A DNA stretch of 64,000 nucleotides from Holothuria scabra (lineage: Eukaryota; Echinodermata; Holothuroidea; Aspidochirotida; Holothuriidae). A program made the position numbers and the translations under genes. The stretch's first letter is position 1, and each line of letters opens with the position of its first letter. Location: positions 53,881,000-53,944,999 of the forward strand of contig CM074185.1 of the NCBI GenBank assembly GCA_037179385.1, given 5' to 3'. Below are positions 1-11,882 of the stretch, piece after piece. The notes beneath the pieces were generated by a model. The model was not told the DNA's origin. It worked only from the letters and a program-made list of their open reading frames with translations, and did not search any database.

Positions 1-604
1 TGGGCTGTTAAATACTGCTGATCCAACTTGGCCTTCAAAACATGGCATGATCTGGGCTACAAGACTCCAAAAACTGTTCCAGAACTTAAAGGTCTTAAAT
101 TAATAGTTTTTACGTTAGAAAGTTTTAGCCAGAGTTTTAAATAGTTTAAACGTGACGAGAAGTTAGGTCCTGCTTCATTTTGCTCTGGACGACTCCTCGT
201 AAATTTCTCCCTGAACCTTTCTGCATTTATCTTTTAGCACCACTCTTTTAATTTTTTCGTAATCTAACTCGTCGCTAGGAGGGAGGGGGAGGGCAGAATA
301 CTCGTACATGTCAAGCTTCTCCCTGCAAAAAAGCTCTTAAATGTATTGCCCAATCTGTATTCCTATTCCAACCCTGGGATGTTGCGTACCTTTCAAAACG
401 GTTAGTATAAGCACCAATGTTATCAACAGCTTGGTTAAACTGTAGCAACCAAGGATACCTAGCATTTCGCGCAGGCGGTGCAAGAGACTGCGGAGCTTTT
501 ATCCTAAGTTCTTCAATTTCTAACTCTTTGCGTTTAAACTCCCGTTCACGTTCCCATAATTCCAAACTTTCAGCACCCTTCTCCTCTTTAATGTGTTTTC
601 TTTC
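1..604 (-). pseudogene. Decayed gag-type (SCAN-like) retroelement fragment
   Basis: Reading the minus strand from about 600 downward gives a charged coiled segment (WEREREFKRKELEIEEL), then RFERYATSQGW and WAIHLRAFLQGEA at 311-565. A frame change at about 305 leads to LPPSDELDYEKIK, and another leads to a LKLWLKLS segment near 100-130. This order (charged helix, FxRFERxA..W, WA..L.ALL.G.A, LxxxDALDYxxLK, LxxWLxLA) is that of the SCAN-like capsid region of invertebrate Ty3/gypsy-type gag proteins. The frames are broken at least twice and the fragment runs off the left edge, so it is not functional here. No protease, RT or LTR is visible inside the window. A related broken copy lies at 46425-50995. 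The family call is by motif recall only. Confidence 0.62.
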
Positions 605-1290
605 GTCTTGAATAAAATCCTTTTAATTCCTGACCATGTTAACCCATTTTTTTTTTATCAAATTTGAGTGATTTTCTCTAACGCTATTTGGACTGTAGTA
701 AGTGAGGGAGCTGAGCTGAGTGAGGGATCCGCCGCGGGGAAGCGGGAAACTGGTTCAAATCCAGCCGGCCACGGCCTTTTTCAGTTGTGGCTCACTGGTT
801 CGTTTTTCCTTCTCCATTGCTAATGCTGAGCGCCAAGCAAAGTGGCAGTAGGTTCCGTTTTTTAAATCTTTGGTAGGACCCGGCCAGGACTCGAACTCCC
901 AACCTTCGACTTCCCATCAGGTGCTCGGAACACTTGATCATGCAGTCGGTCATCGTGTGCAAAACTGGTATAGAGCAATAATACCTAGATTCAGGGAATA
1001 CAGTAGTAAACAATACAGAATGCAAGGCAAAGCAAAATTACCAACTTACATTTAATGCAACCATTGGTCCGGCAAAACATCTTCACCGTCCGTCCTGTGA
1101 GAGGGAGTCACCGCATTCAAACCGACCCTTCCGACTAGAATGTACCTGAAAGTGAAAGAAAATATAACAGTGTTAGAAACTAATTTTCTTTAACCTTTTC
1201 AGCTCTCCATAAGTTTTCCCGGATAGGCCCCCATTTATATAGTCACCCGTTTGAATGGAAACAGTTTTGGCGCTGCACGCTAAGGTGGAG
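387..1290 (-). repeat. Duplicated retroelement locus, copy 1
   Basis: This segment recurs in the same orientation at 46425-50995, where two insertions split it. Shared blocks include the gag start, a T-rich tract near 645, the SINE at 785-968, a leader near 1050-1150, and the block ending GGCGCTGCACGCTAA near 1283. On the minus strand the leader has a pyrimidine tract plus CAG at about 1150 and a donor-like GTAAG near 1050 in both copies, which suggests a conserved small leader exon. What lies upstream in the element is not visible. Confidence 0.6.
785..968 (-). mobile_element. tRNA-derived SINE
   Basis: On the minus strand a degenerate tRNA-like head runs from about 965 to 870. It has a B-box-like AGTTCGAGTCC just before CTGGCCGGGTC. 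A body follows that reads TACCAAAGATTTAAAAA, then GGAACCTACTGCC and GGCGCTCAGCATTAG. The body matches the one after the tRNA head at 13056-13165. The A box is poor. An older copy sits at the matching place in the second locus (about 50500-50685), so this SINE inserted before the locus was duplicated. Confidence 0.6.
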
Positions 1291-2326
1291 AGCATGCACC
1301 ACAAGTAACCCACAATTTTCTTTCGGCTTTTCTTTTGTCCTTTTGTTTGTCTCGACTACTGCTTGCCAGCATTTGCCAAACATGCAAAATACACAAATAT
1401 ATACAAAACACATAAAAGAAACCCCCAAAGTTATATAAACTACCAAACTTACCAAAATGAATAATCTTCGTTAAACTTAAAGATTAAATCATAACAAAAA
1501 AAACCCCTCAAATTCCTGGCACGGGCGTGGCTAAGTCATCTCACTCTCTCTAACTATTCTAGCCATTGGGACAATTATTCGTCTTCCTCCATACTTTACT
1601 GGGTCGTAAGGTTTAGGTTACGTACATAAAGTTGAACTGACATCCAAACTTTTCCATATTACAATCTTAGAGTCGCATTCTGAAACATTGCATAACGGAA
1701 GGTGGAGGGCACTTTCTGGCATCCGTTTAAAAAATGTGTTTTGACAATTCAATAATTTACACGAGTTCCAAATAGAAGTCAGAGTCTTTCGTTTAAGATT
1801 TACTACTCGCGTCTCTGGAGTGGCTCCATATTTAGGCGGACACACCTTGCCTTCTGTCATCCTTGTCTCGTTGCTGGTTGCATTACTCAGGCGTATAAAG
1901 GTCTGGTGGCACCGCAAAATACAGTTTGGATTTTCGTTAGCAACGGGGCACCGTATTTCTTCCGTATAAAGGATACCATACCCTTAAACCCTACCCACAT
2001 TTGGGTTTTAATCAAATATTGAAATTACAAACGACAATACTCTGACTTTCGTAAATTGAAGATATACACCAAATTACGCCCCCATATGTCCACTACATGT
2101 TCTCCACCCAAGTATCATAAATTTTCATATTCAGACCCGCAGTTTTATAACTACATACATTAATCCCCTTATCTCATTTACTTTACAATAAAATACAGTT
2201 GATACAACGGCGAAGTAGCAAGATCAGAAGATGTTCATGTTCAACGGGGTAAACCCCAGCAGAAGTCAGTACGTAGCGATGAACGGGCCTCCGTCTCATA
2301 GACTCGAATTAAGGAAATTAAGGTTT
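1291..2326. other. No recognisable feature
   Basis: AT-rich sequence with only short chance reading frames (the longest about 99 codons, with no family resemblance). No repeat shared with the rest of the window was found by eye. Confidence 0.4.
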
Positions 2327-3762
2327 CAACGCCAGACTTTCCATTTGATTTTCCCCACCTGGTAGAGGACTTCTTTGCCATTTCTCCTCAGCAAGTTTTT
2401 CTGTTAAAACATGTTTCAATTTTCTATCCATGGGCCTCCGCAGAAGAAACCTCAGGGGCGTCAAATTTTTTTTAGGACGAAAAGCTCCGCGTCACCATGA
2501 GTTGGCGCGGATCGCAAGAAAAATTTGGCCAAAATGCCTCTCAGATCGCTGGAAAGGGCATTTCTAAAGCTTATTTACCGCGTATAAATAGGGAAAACAC
2601 TAAGTAAACTGTTAAGAAATGTTGATGTAAAATTTTCGTCCCCTTTTTCTTTATGTTTTCTTCGTTTTTTCAAGTTTTTTATTTTCCAGGGAAGGGCAAG
2701 TCCCCCCCCTTGCCCCTACCTGTTATCCCTCTCTTTCACATTCTAGTATGAAGGGGACCATTATATTTTGTGTTATTGTCAGGCCTCCATTTAAGATTTT
2801 AATGTAATAACGGGCTACTTTGTGAAGATAAAGATTAAGCCTGCTAGAGCTAAATAGCAAGCAATCTTACAGGGGAAAAAAGTTCGGTGTACATTTTTGG
2901 CATCTCAAGATAAGTTCATGAAGAAACATTAATTGGCGTAATTTACCTCATGTGACCACTCTGAAATAGCCATTAATTAAGTACATTGAAAGAAATAGCC
3001 AAGACAAAAGGTCTGCCTGCCTCTGAAGATACCAAATTCATAATAAATAAAAGTAGCGTAAACCTCGGCTTATTAGATGCAATATTCTGGCTTTTGAGAC
3101 CACGAAAGTACAGAAATAAGCATCTTCGTGGAATTATGGTGCAGTCAGAAATAGCCTTCATGAGAATGGTCACTTGAAGAAAAGCAAAATGGAAAGTGTT
3201 CATTAAAACCCTTAAATCAGTACCACTAGGACAACAGTTTTGTTTTATTTTAACCTGAATGTTCTCTTCAAATGATTTTGAAAAATGTTCTGGAAGCTTC
3301 TCTTTATAAACTCTTTTTATTGTTTATGTTGAAAATTATCCCCGACAACGAGAGGGCTATTGCGCTACAATTATTGTTGCGCCCTTTGCGACATCTTTTG
3401 TTGGTCGGGAAGGTGAATTTAATGCCAGTCGGTGTATTTCGTAACCTTATAATCACGCTTGGTGAGGAAACAATAAACTTAGCACAGCGACAACATTCAT
3501 TAGTGCGTATAAAGCATGAAGATACGTTTCGGCAAAACCTATCCCGATATTACAAAAGGCCCTTTTCATCAGAGTAAAGTGCAGATAGTACAGTTACTGG
3601 TGGCTGTTTGAGAATTTTGTTATCTGGGGATTAAAACAACGAGTTTATGTCTTTTGCCAATAATGGTGCAAGAGTAAAGTATGTTAAAACTTTAAAAACG
3701 ATTTTGGTCAGTCGGGGGGAGGGGGCGACCGCCCGCCTGACCATATGGCAGCTCCGCTACTG
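2327..3762 (+). mobile_element. Non-autonomous hAT element, left-truncated copy
   Basis: Aligns along its length with the complete hAT element at 61801-63387. Shared stretches include TTTCTCCTCAGCAAGTTTTTCT, the hairpin around 2485-2512, the block around 3340-3560, and the right end CCATATGGCAGCTCCG followed by CTACTG. The first 70-100 bp, with the left terminal repeat, are missing or unalignable, so no target duplication can be read. Apparent reading frames (for example 3272-3577) are not a transposase and are interrupted differently in the two copies. Confidence 0.75.
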
Positions 3763-3887
3763 TAAAAAATAGAAGGCAAAAAGTAAAAAAAAAAAGAAAA
3801 AATAGAAGCAGCTAAATACCAGCGGGTGAGAAAAAGCGTGACCACTGCAAAATATGAAATATGTACAATTTACAAACTTCAAACATA

Positions 3888-4280
3888 CACTCTAAAATCA
3901 AAAGAGTGAACTTAGTCACTCTTTGATCGAGTGAAAAGTGTACATTCACTCCATTAGAGTGAAAATTCACTACAAGAGGATTAAAGTTCACTCCAAAAAG
4001 AGTGAAGTACACTCCAAAAAGAGTGAAATTCACTAGACAGCTAGAGGAATTGGGAAAATTCACTCTTCCACGAGTGCCTGCAATGATCGCTCTTTTTTTT
4101 AAGAGCGATCACTGTGGGCACTCCATCACTGAGAGTGAAACTCCGCTCGTTTTAAGGGAATTACACTCAATTTGGAGGGAACTTCACTCCTCTTGGAAAG
4201 AATTATCACTCTAATGAAGTACATTTACAATTTTCACTCGATCAAAGAGTGACTAAGTTCACTCTTTTGATTTTAGAGTG
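3888..4280. mobile_element. Foldback element built of GAGTGAA/TTCACTC words, copy 1
   Basis: The ends are perfect inverted repeats (CACTCTAAAATCAAAAGAGT at left, its complement at right) with TA on both outer sides (3886-3887, 4281-4282). The interior is a chain of TTCACTC and GAGTGAA words with short A/T spacers, centred on an inverted repeat around GATCGCTC...GAGCGATC at 4086-4111. A second copy is at 56182-56586. It has no coding capacity. The TA duplication suggests a Tc1/mariner-like mover, but no transposase is visible. Confidence 0.8.
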
Positions 4281-4282
4281 TA

Positions 4283-4754
4283 CAATATGAAGGCCTACAC
4301 TTAACAGGCTGTGGATCTGCGTTCAAGACAAAATTAACAGAGAGGTTGTTTGGCTCAGAAGATCACAAATTTTGATTCACACAAATTAGGTCTGGGATGT
4401 TACACAGAAAAACTTGTTTAAAGTTGGCCGGCTAAATCTTAGAAAGCTGTGAAACTAGTTTGAAAGGGACTGAGCTCGTCATATCCACTTCGTCATCCGT
4501 ACATCATCACAACAGGATTACATAGTTATAAAGCATCGTTAAGGTTAAAGCAGTATGGCCGAAAGTCAGAAACTGAATACAAGAGTGCTCTTACAAATAT
4601 CAGGATCAAGGCACGTGATTAATTGAGTTGATTTCTGAGGTCATGCATGTTTTAATAGGAAGTACATTTCCATTATCTTCGTATAGTATGGCAAATAGTT
4701 TTCCATCTTTGTTCCAACTTGTCTTTACCTTTTCATGATTACTTGTTGCCCGTA
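4283..4754. other. No recognisable feature
   Basis: Unique-looking AT-rich sequence between two foldback elements. Nothing supported. Confidence 0.4.
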
Positions 4755-6109
4755 CACTGTTAAAAAATATCTCTGTAAATTTACATAATTTTTATGGCAA
4801 TTTTTTTTCCAACCAAATAATGTTTTTTTTTACAGCCAGACTGTAATCATGAAAAAAACATTAAGGGTTTGTTTTTTCTTTACAGTTTTTGCATGTTAAT
4901 TAGTTTACAAAAGTCTACTGTAAAATCGAATTACAGAATTGTTCTGTTTTGTTTACCTTAATTTTATGTGAATTTACAACCCACTGTTTTCATTCCCGAC
5001 GTTTTGATATTTATTATAATATCGCTTTTTTACCTTTCATATGTTATTACGTAACATACACTTCTCCATTACGTAGATCAGGTATTTGGTTATCAACGTA
5101 ATGTGTCGTTACGAAATTGTTTTCAATCAAAACACATTGAGGATGCTTTGTCGTCATATTGTTGTCAAGTAGACTGCTATCTCTAGGAACTTTGTAATTG
5201 GAAAGTCACATTTTTTGTACAATATAATAATTGTTTTTAAAATAAATATGACAAAGAATGCAAATACATTGGTTGCAAACATTTCCAGACAAGGTAAACA
5301 ATAAGTTTATCACTTCCTGATTAAAAAACGCCAAAGAAGATATTATTCAAAGCAACAGCAATCCTTTTATTAGGAAAATGCCTACAAAATAAGCTCCACC
5401 CATTTATGCAAAATGAGATTTACGTCATAAAGTGGTAAATTTACAGACTCTTTCAAATAAATTTGTGAAATGTTTTAAATTTGCTCCGATCAAGTGCATG
5501 AGCGCCTGTGGCGATGAGTTGACATCAGTATACCAATTGTCAGTGCTCTGAAATTAGGGCCTTACAATTTCTTTTTACTTAAAAATGTGTGACAAAACAC
5601 CAGTTGTATGTTATTTATAACTAAGAACGTAACAACTAAGTATGCTTTTATAATAAATGTAAGTTAATTTTCAAATAGGGCCATAAGTTTGCCAAAAATG
5701 TTTTTTTTTTTTAAACTGAAACTTCGCAGAACGATGCATGTTATATATTGAAAATTTGCTGGCTATTTCTTATTTGTTTGTTTGGGCTTATTTTTGTTTC
5801 TTTTTCAGCTTAAAAACAAAATGAATGTTTGTTAAATGACAGTATATTTATGTGAAATCAGAAAAATACAAAATACTGTTAAAATTTCTGTAAATTTACA
5901 GAAAAAGTTTTACAAAGCAGTAAAATTTGGTTAAAAAAGCAGACAGAAATGGTTTTTCAAATAAACAGAAAATACATGTTAAACAACCTTTTTTTTTTAT
6001 TGTAGCAATACAAAGTGTCTGTAAAGATACAGATAATCTCTATTAAAAGTAAAATACAAAAAGTTTAAGTTAAAAAAAGTCTGTAAATTTACAGAAATTT
6101 TTAACAGTG
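4755..6109 (+). mobile_element. 1.36-kb TA-flanked foldback element, copy 1
   Basis: Begins CACTGTTAAAAAATATCTCT and ends with the near complement ATTTTTAACAGTG. TA lies on both sides (4753-4754 and 6110-6111). The word CTGTAAATTTACAG recurs near both ends. The whole sequence is present in reverse complement at 43700-44945, which confirms the boundaries independently. No reading frame worth calling, so it is a non-autonomous DNA element of unassigned superfamily. Confidence 0.82.
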
Positions 6110-6259
6110 TAGTAGTTGTCGGTTTTCATTGTGAGGTCTTCCTTAATAACCACTTTTAGACAAATAGTTCGAAATGGATATCTTATTGCAAAATACTAAA
6201 TTTATGAAAAGTATAGGAAAACAGCAATGCAGTATTTTAGTTTTAACTGAATGCTCTGG

Positions 6260-7070
6260 TGTTACACATGGCTGCTTTCCTTTTTTCTTTTCATTTTCAG
6301 AGCCAGACATTGGCCCAAAACTTTGCTTTTTAGACAAATATTTGCAAACCTTGAGATAGTATTGCCAAGACAGAATTTGGAATTTCATGGAAGAAAATCC
6401 AGGAATACAGCATTGAATAAATGCTGTTTCCATTTATCCGTGAAATTCTAATTTCTATACAGTTGACCGGTTTTTCTTGATAATCCAGTGTCATGCCCCC
6501 CATGGGGCAAATTTTCGATTTTTACTTTACAGAGCTAATTAATTGAAAAGTTTCCTATACTAATTTTCTTTAGTATGAGCAAGCCCTAAGCTCAGTCTGT
6601 ATTTTGTGAAGCGCACACAGCGGAAAATTTTGCTTTTTGAACAAATTATTGACAAATATAAAGGTGATAATGGAGAGAATCCTGAACCTAATGAGAAAAA
6701 GATAAGAAAACCCCCCTATAGTTGACCGGCGCATCTAATGATGATCTGGTGTCATATAGGGCAAATTTCTAAAGGAAAGCTTCCGAACTGATTTTTTTTT
6801 ACTTTAAATGTATGAAAAAGCACTACTGTATTGGGGCTAGCATTTTGCGGAGCGTGCAATTTATTTTACTTTTTGAACAAATATTGACAAATACGGACGG
6901 TGTTATTGGAGAGAAATCTGAATTAATGAAAGAAATGTTGGGAAATCGCCGTGTAAATGACCGGCGTTCACGATTTGATGTCACCAGGAGGTTGAAACTC
7001 CCTGGCGTCACAAGGCAAATTTCCGATCTTTTGTTTATTAGAGGGGGTAGGCTGTCATACGTAGCTGTAT
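6260..7070 (+). repeat. Diverged tandem repeat, about 250-bp unit
   Basis: About two and a half to three units. Recurring landmarks are AGTTGACCGG or AATGACCGGCG (near 6460, 6720, 6957), GTGTCAT followed by GGGCAAATTT (near 6490, 6750, 7005), and CTTTTTGAACAAAT..TTGACAAATA (near 6635, 6870). The reading frames inside are not conserved between units. Confidence 0.6.
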
Positions 7071-7633
7071 GAAACCATTAACGTATGGTAAGCTCCTTAA
7101 TCGCCTGTTCTAAGTACGGTACCGTATATCCAGTTCGGTAATACTAACAGGGCGAAGCATGGTTGTCGCCTTACTGTACATGCAATTCAAAACGATGTAA
7201 CCTATACATGTACGTGGCTTGGTGAACGACAGACGTGATCACTTCATTGTCTTGCACTATTCTTCATTGCGCTCCCAACAAAAAATAAGGCATACCGGTG
7301 ATTTGTAGGAACAAGGTTCAACCAACTTTGACGTGCGGAAAATAAAGGCTGAAGAATGGAGGCATGACATAGATCTCTTTGTCATTTGGGGGCAATATAC
7401 GCAAATATTGCATAAAGATATACACAACCCTCTGACTTGAGCAATTTTTTTGAAGGGGGGGTATTTGATTCCCAAAGCCCCCGTACAATGGCGTCTGGAA
7501 CTCTGTAGATAACTGGTAACAAGTGAACCTCTTTGAGGAGAGTAGTGACATGTGTAGAAGAGGAAATACTCTTTATCAGAAGCATTTTGAACACATTGTA
7601 ACTTATTAATGAGATATAGAAAGGCAAATCATA
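7071..7633. other. No recognisable feature
   Basis: No gene or shared repeat recognised. Several overlapping minus-strand reading frames here run into the adjacent foldback element and look fortuitous. Confidence 0.4.
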
Positions 7634-7635
7634 TA

Positions 7636-7810
7636 CACTGTAAAAAATGTATGTATATTTACAGAAAATAAAATAAAGAAAAACAAAAGAATACATAAAA
7701 AGTGTTGTCAACTCATTGACAGCACTTTTTATGTATTCTTTTTGTATTTCTTTATTTTTTCTTCTGTAATTGTACAAAAATTCTGTAACACTACAGACAT
7801 TTTTACAGTG
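7636..7810. mobile_element. Short TA-flanked MITE, 175 bp
   Basis: Begins CACTGTAAAAAATGTATG and ends CATTTTTACAGTG, with TA on both sides. The two halves are complementary (AAAGAATACATAAAAAGTG against CACTTTTTATGTATTCTTT), giving a long hairpin around 7715. The end sequence relates it to the larger elements at 4755 and 43700 and to the 150-bp element at 58010. Confidence 0.82.
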
Positions 7811-8804
7811 TAGTTGCATAGTCAAGGTGACTTATAACAAGAGCAATGATTAAATTGTGACAAAACTGAAATTGAGAAACTCACGAAACTCACGAATCCT
7901 ATAAAGTTGACCAAGAGCAATTTGACATCCCCCCCCCCACAAAAAAAAAAGGTTCCAAAAGCCTGAAATCTCCGCCACTGGCTAAAAATATAATATCTCG
8001 ACTTCTATGGGGAAAGTTGTCAACATAAATTATAAAAAAGTGTTTAATTTCAAAACGGGCCCCAAACCATGCAAGTCATGTTTGGTGATGGTTCTAGCCA
8101 TGCCCAAAAGTAGGCTCCTTACTGACAAAAAAGTTACAAAATTTCGTTCTCCGTAATATTTCTTGCCAATCTGACTCTATCGAATGTAATCTTTATTTTA
8201 TGTAGTCCCATTTAACATAAAATCTATACTTGGCAAAACAAGAATAATAATGATCGCCTTTATAGCAGTGTGCGAAACGTAGGGATATAGAAAATTTAAA
8301 TGTTCTAATAGAACCACTCGGAGAGGGGGAATATGGAAGTTTTTTCTACCAAGTGAGGAAAACTAAATAAAAAGTTTAAAAGCAATTACTTTACATCGTT
8401 ATAAGTCTCAGCGTATCTATCTGATTTAATGCTCCCTTGCAGGCCATTCTCGGGCTCGCCCCTCTGACCAAAATCGCAAGCACCGTCACTGCGCCCTTGC
8501 CTATACTGATGGCATAACATTTGCTGGGTGTGACCGCGAAATTGAATAACAGAATAGTTTTCCTACCAACACCCCCCACCCTCCATTTATACTAGGGATT
8601 TGCCTTATCAGTGACGTAATTTACAACATTTCAAGGCCACAGTCACATCAGGTAGTACTTATGTATCGTACATAGCTAAGCTGCGAAAGAAAAAGTTTAG
8701 AAAAAGTAAAAATTTCTTGGTTAATCCAGCGGAGTCCACAGCCTTTTTCAGTTTCCACTGAGCTGTGGGGCTTTTTTAGTTTGACGAACCATACTGTATT
8801 AAAA
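7811..8804. other. No gene; possible hAT right end
   Basis: A poly-C/poly-A tract at 7929-7950 is followed by CTCCGCCACTGG at 7969-7980, which looks like the right end of a hAT element. No matching left end was found. A short hairpin (CCACAGCCTTTTTCAG...CTGAGCTGTGG) lies at 8738-8770. Nothing else recognised. Confidence 0.35.
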
Positions 8805-9244
8805 ACCAGAAAGCCAAAAGGCTTAGTGATTCCTTGCCGCTGAAATGTAAGGCCCTTTTTCACATTGACATTGCTTAACAATGTTTTTCAATTAACAGGG
8901 CTCCATAATGTGCCCACAAAGTACACATGCAAGACATCCAGTCTTCCTACATTGAGACCCCCCTTGCCCATTGTGAACCCAAATGACATTTGACCTCCAC
9001 CAAAAACTTCTGGGACCATGTATTCAATATGTGCCATCTACATGACAAGTTACAGCACCCTACAAGTGACCTTTCTTGAAATACTGTGCAGGAAAGCTTG
9101 TCAGGCTTTGAACATACTGACTTCAAATGAACTTTGACCTTTGGGAAAATCAATAGAGATCATCTACTCAATATGAACAATCCACACACTAAGTAGGAGC
9201 ATAGTCACATGTACCGTTCTTGAGATATCGTGTTTACGAAGTTT

Positions 9245-10194
9245 TGACCTTTTGACCTCTCATGACCCCAAATGACCTTTGACCTCCACCAAAAACTATA
9301 GGGATCATCTACTCAATATGGCCAATGCACACACCGAATATGAGATAAGTCACACTTACTCTTCTTGAGATACCGTGTTTAAAAGTAATTTCTAAGGAAT
9401 TTACCTATTGAATTCTCGTGACCCCACATGACCTTTGACCTCCACGAAAATCATTAGGGATTATCTAATCATTATGACCAACCCACACACCAAATATGAG
9501 CATAGTCATATGTACCATTCTTGAGATATCATGTTTACGAAGTTTTGACCTTTTGACCTTTCGTGACCCCAAATGACCTTTGATCTCCACCAAAAACAAT
9601 AGGAATCATCTATTTAATATGGCCAATGCACACACCAAATATGAGGTTAGACACACTTACTCTTCTTGAGAAACCGTGTTTACAAGCAATTTCGAAGGAA
9701 TTTACCTATTGACCTTTCGTGACCCCAAATGACCTTTGACCTACACGAAAATTGACACGGATCATCTACTTAATATGACCAACCCACACACCAAATATGA
9801 GCGTATTCACATGTACCGTTCTCCAGATATCAGATATCATGTTTACGAAGTTTTGACCTTTGACCTCTCGTGACCCCAAATGACCTTTGATCTCCACCAA
9901 AAACAATAGGGATCATCTACACAATATGACTAACCCACACATCAAATATGAGCATAGTCACATGTACCGTTGTTGAGATATCGTGTTTACAAGGTTTTGA
10001 CCTTTTGACCTTTCGTGACCCCAAATGACCTTTGATCTCCACCAAAAACAATAGGAATCATCTACTCAATATGGCCAATGCACACACCAAATATGAGTTT
10101 AGTCACACTTATTCTTCTTGAGATACCGTGTTTACAAGCAATTTTTAAGGAATTTACCTATTGACCTCTCGTGACCCCAGATGACCTTTGACCT
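9245..10194 (-). promoter_or_regulatory. Cluster of exact DR1/DR2 AGGTCA sites (copy A)
   Basis: Exact DR1 (minus strand AGGTCAAAGGTCA) occurs at 9273-9285, 9429-9441, 9730-9742, 9854-9866 and 10182-10194. Exact DR2 (two AGGTCA halves, two-base spacer) occurs at 9245-9258, 9546-9559 and 9998-10011. Single-mismatch DR1s occur in other units. DR1 is the preferred site of RXR, HNF4, COUP-TF and PPAR:RXR receptors. Whether any receptor binds here is not shown. The cluster lies about 3.6 kb upstream of the NXPE start codon. Confidence 0.55.
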
Positions 10195-10309
10195 CCACGA
10201 AAATCGATAGGGATCATCTACTCAATATGAATAACCCACACACCAAATATGAGGTTAGTCACACTCACCCTCCTTGAGATATCGTGTTTACAAGCCAAAG
10301 CGTCACATA

Positions 10310-10345
10310 CGCGCGCGCGCGCACACACACACACACATACACACG
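10310..10345. repeat. CG/CA microsatellite
   Basis: GCGCGC followed by (CA)n, part of the 3' end of the DR-array repeat. Similar CA tracts close the other copies near 19848-19875, 20394-20428 and 36050-36096. Confidence 0.85.
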
Positions 10346-10381
10346 ACATCACCATCGCATAGATCCCTACGGCAAGGAATC

Positions 10382-11882
10382 AAAAATCAAACTCGGTCAA
10401 GCGTTAATTGGGTGTGTGCAGTCCAAACATCGTTAAGAAACTAGAAATAATACCTCTGGTGAAAACAACCTTAAAAAAAGAACTAGAAAACGCACCGGGC
10501 CGTACGAAAAGAACCCGATGGGTTTGTTTTTTTTTGTTTTCCTTTTATTGGAAGGCGAGACCACTGGCTCACGCGTTTTAAATCGTTTTTACAATATATA
10601 CACAATACATCAAGATCACTGCACAACTGAAGAAAAATTAACCCAGTCAAAACATAACGTGAGGTGTGTCCAACTTAAAAACGAAAGGAAAGTGGTAACC
10701 CTTCTACATAGCACATTGCTTGTCAAATATATACTCATAACTACAATCTTCATGTCGTGTGAGAATTTGTTGTAGTGTTTAGCCATGTGGCTAATGGAAC
10801 TCCTGAGTCGCAAAGAAACTGTAATCGTAAAATGTGTTTTTTTTTTTCACATAGGGAGGGAGGTGTCTTGTAGTGTTCGACACTTGTTATTATTAGTCTG
10901 AAATGCTTGGGATCCATTTAGTGTGTATTCGTGTCGTTGTTGTTCGGCTAAACGTGGTTTTTCTGTAAGTACAATCCTTGTTATTTCATAACCAAGTTAA
11001 AACGTTGAAAATCTGCATGATTCGTTAGTGGATTTAGCTAACAGTAGGTATTGGAAACAGGTGTACCAGGGGAAACTTCAGCCTACTGCAGAAACTTGCT
11101 CTGAGAGGGTTAAATATTAATACAGTCTGACAATTAACCGAAAGTTGTGTTATGATGTATTTCATAAACGTAACATAACTTCACATTTTGGGGTCAGTAT
11201 TGTGAACTTGGTGGTATTATTTTAATGTACTAAGGTGTTTCGAGAAAGCATTCTATGTTAATTTGAAATTCTGTGGCAAATATTTGGCACGGTCTGTTGT
11301 CCACGTGGATTTTTCTAGGTTGTGGTATGTCGGTCTACAGTAACACAGGATGGCAATTCTGAGGGGCGCATGCAGCTGGCGCACCAGGTGTGGCTCGTGT
11401 GACTGACGTGAAGCTGATTCTGCACTACGTACGGGATGGGTCAGATTACTTGCACGTACTAAGCTCGGCAAAAAGCGTCTAAATCTTCGGCCGAGCTATA
11501 GGATGTTATAAACAGTCACTCAACAATTGCAAGTCGGCTACAGTACCGGTTCGTCGATGTTAGTACGATCGTAAGGTTGCGAATTGTCCAAGTTATACAA
11601 GGATCGTCAACGATAGTAAAGGCCCCAAGATTCCCTTATGTCCAAAATGAGATCGTCGAATTCGACGATGTAGAAAATGGCGTAGTTGAACAGATTTTAT
11701 GGGTTTTTGACAAAGCACACTTAAAGTACAAGGAAATCAGTCAGCTACCTCGGAGATCGTAAAGTATTGGCAATTCCAACTGCATGGGTGCATGTCGCAA
11801 CATCGCATTTTGTTTAAGTGTGTTCAGATTCTCATCAAAAATTTAGCATTTCTCTTTTCCACCTTTTATTTTTAGAACGTTA
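10382..11882. other. No coding feature recognised; may hold NXPE 5' flank
   Basis: No shared repeat or family-like reading frame seen. Because the NXPE start exon seems to begin at a splice acceptor, a 5' UTR exon and promoter should lie upstream, possibly here, but neither can be placed from sequence alone. Confidence 0.3.

Larger units (their letters stand above)
8805..10381 (+). mobile_element. DR-array repeat family, copy A
   Basis: Starts ACCAGAAAGCCAAAAGGCTT followed by AGTGATTCCTTGCC, and ends with a CA microsatellite, then CATCACCATCGCATAG and GGCAAGGAATC. GATTCCTTGCC near the start and GGCAAGGAATC at the end are inverted repeats of each other. The core is about eight diverged units of 150-180 bp, each with TTTGACC/TGACCTTTGACCTCCAC, CACACACCAAATATGAG and GAGATATCGTGTTTACAAG. 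Copies B, C and D share this order. No protein is encoded, so the mover is unknown. Confidence 0.82.
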
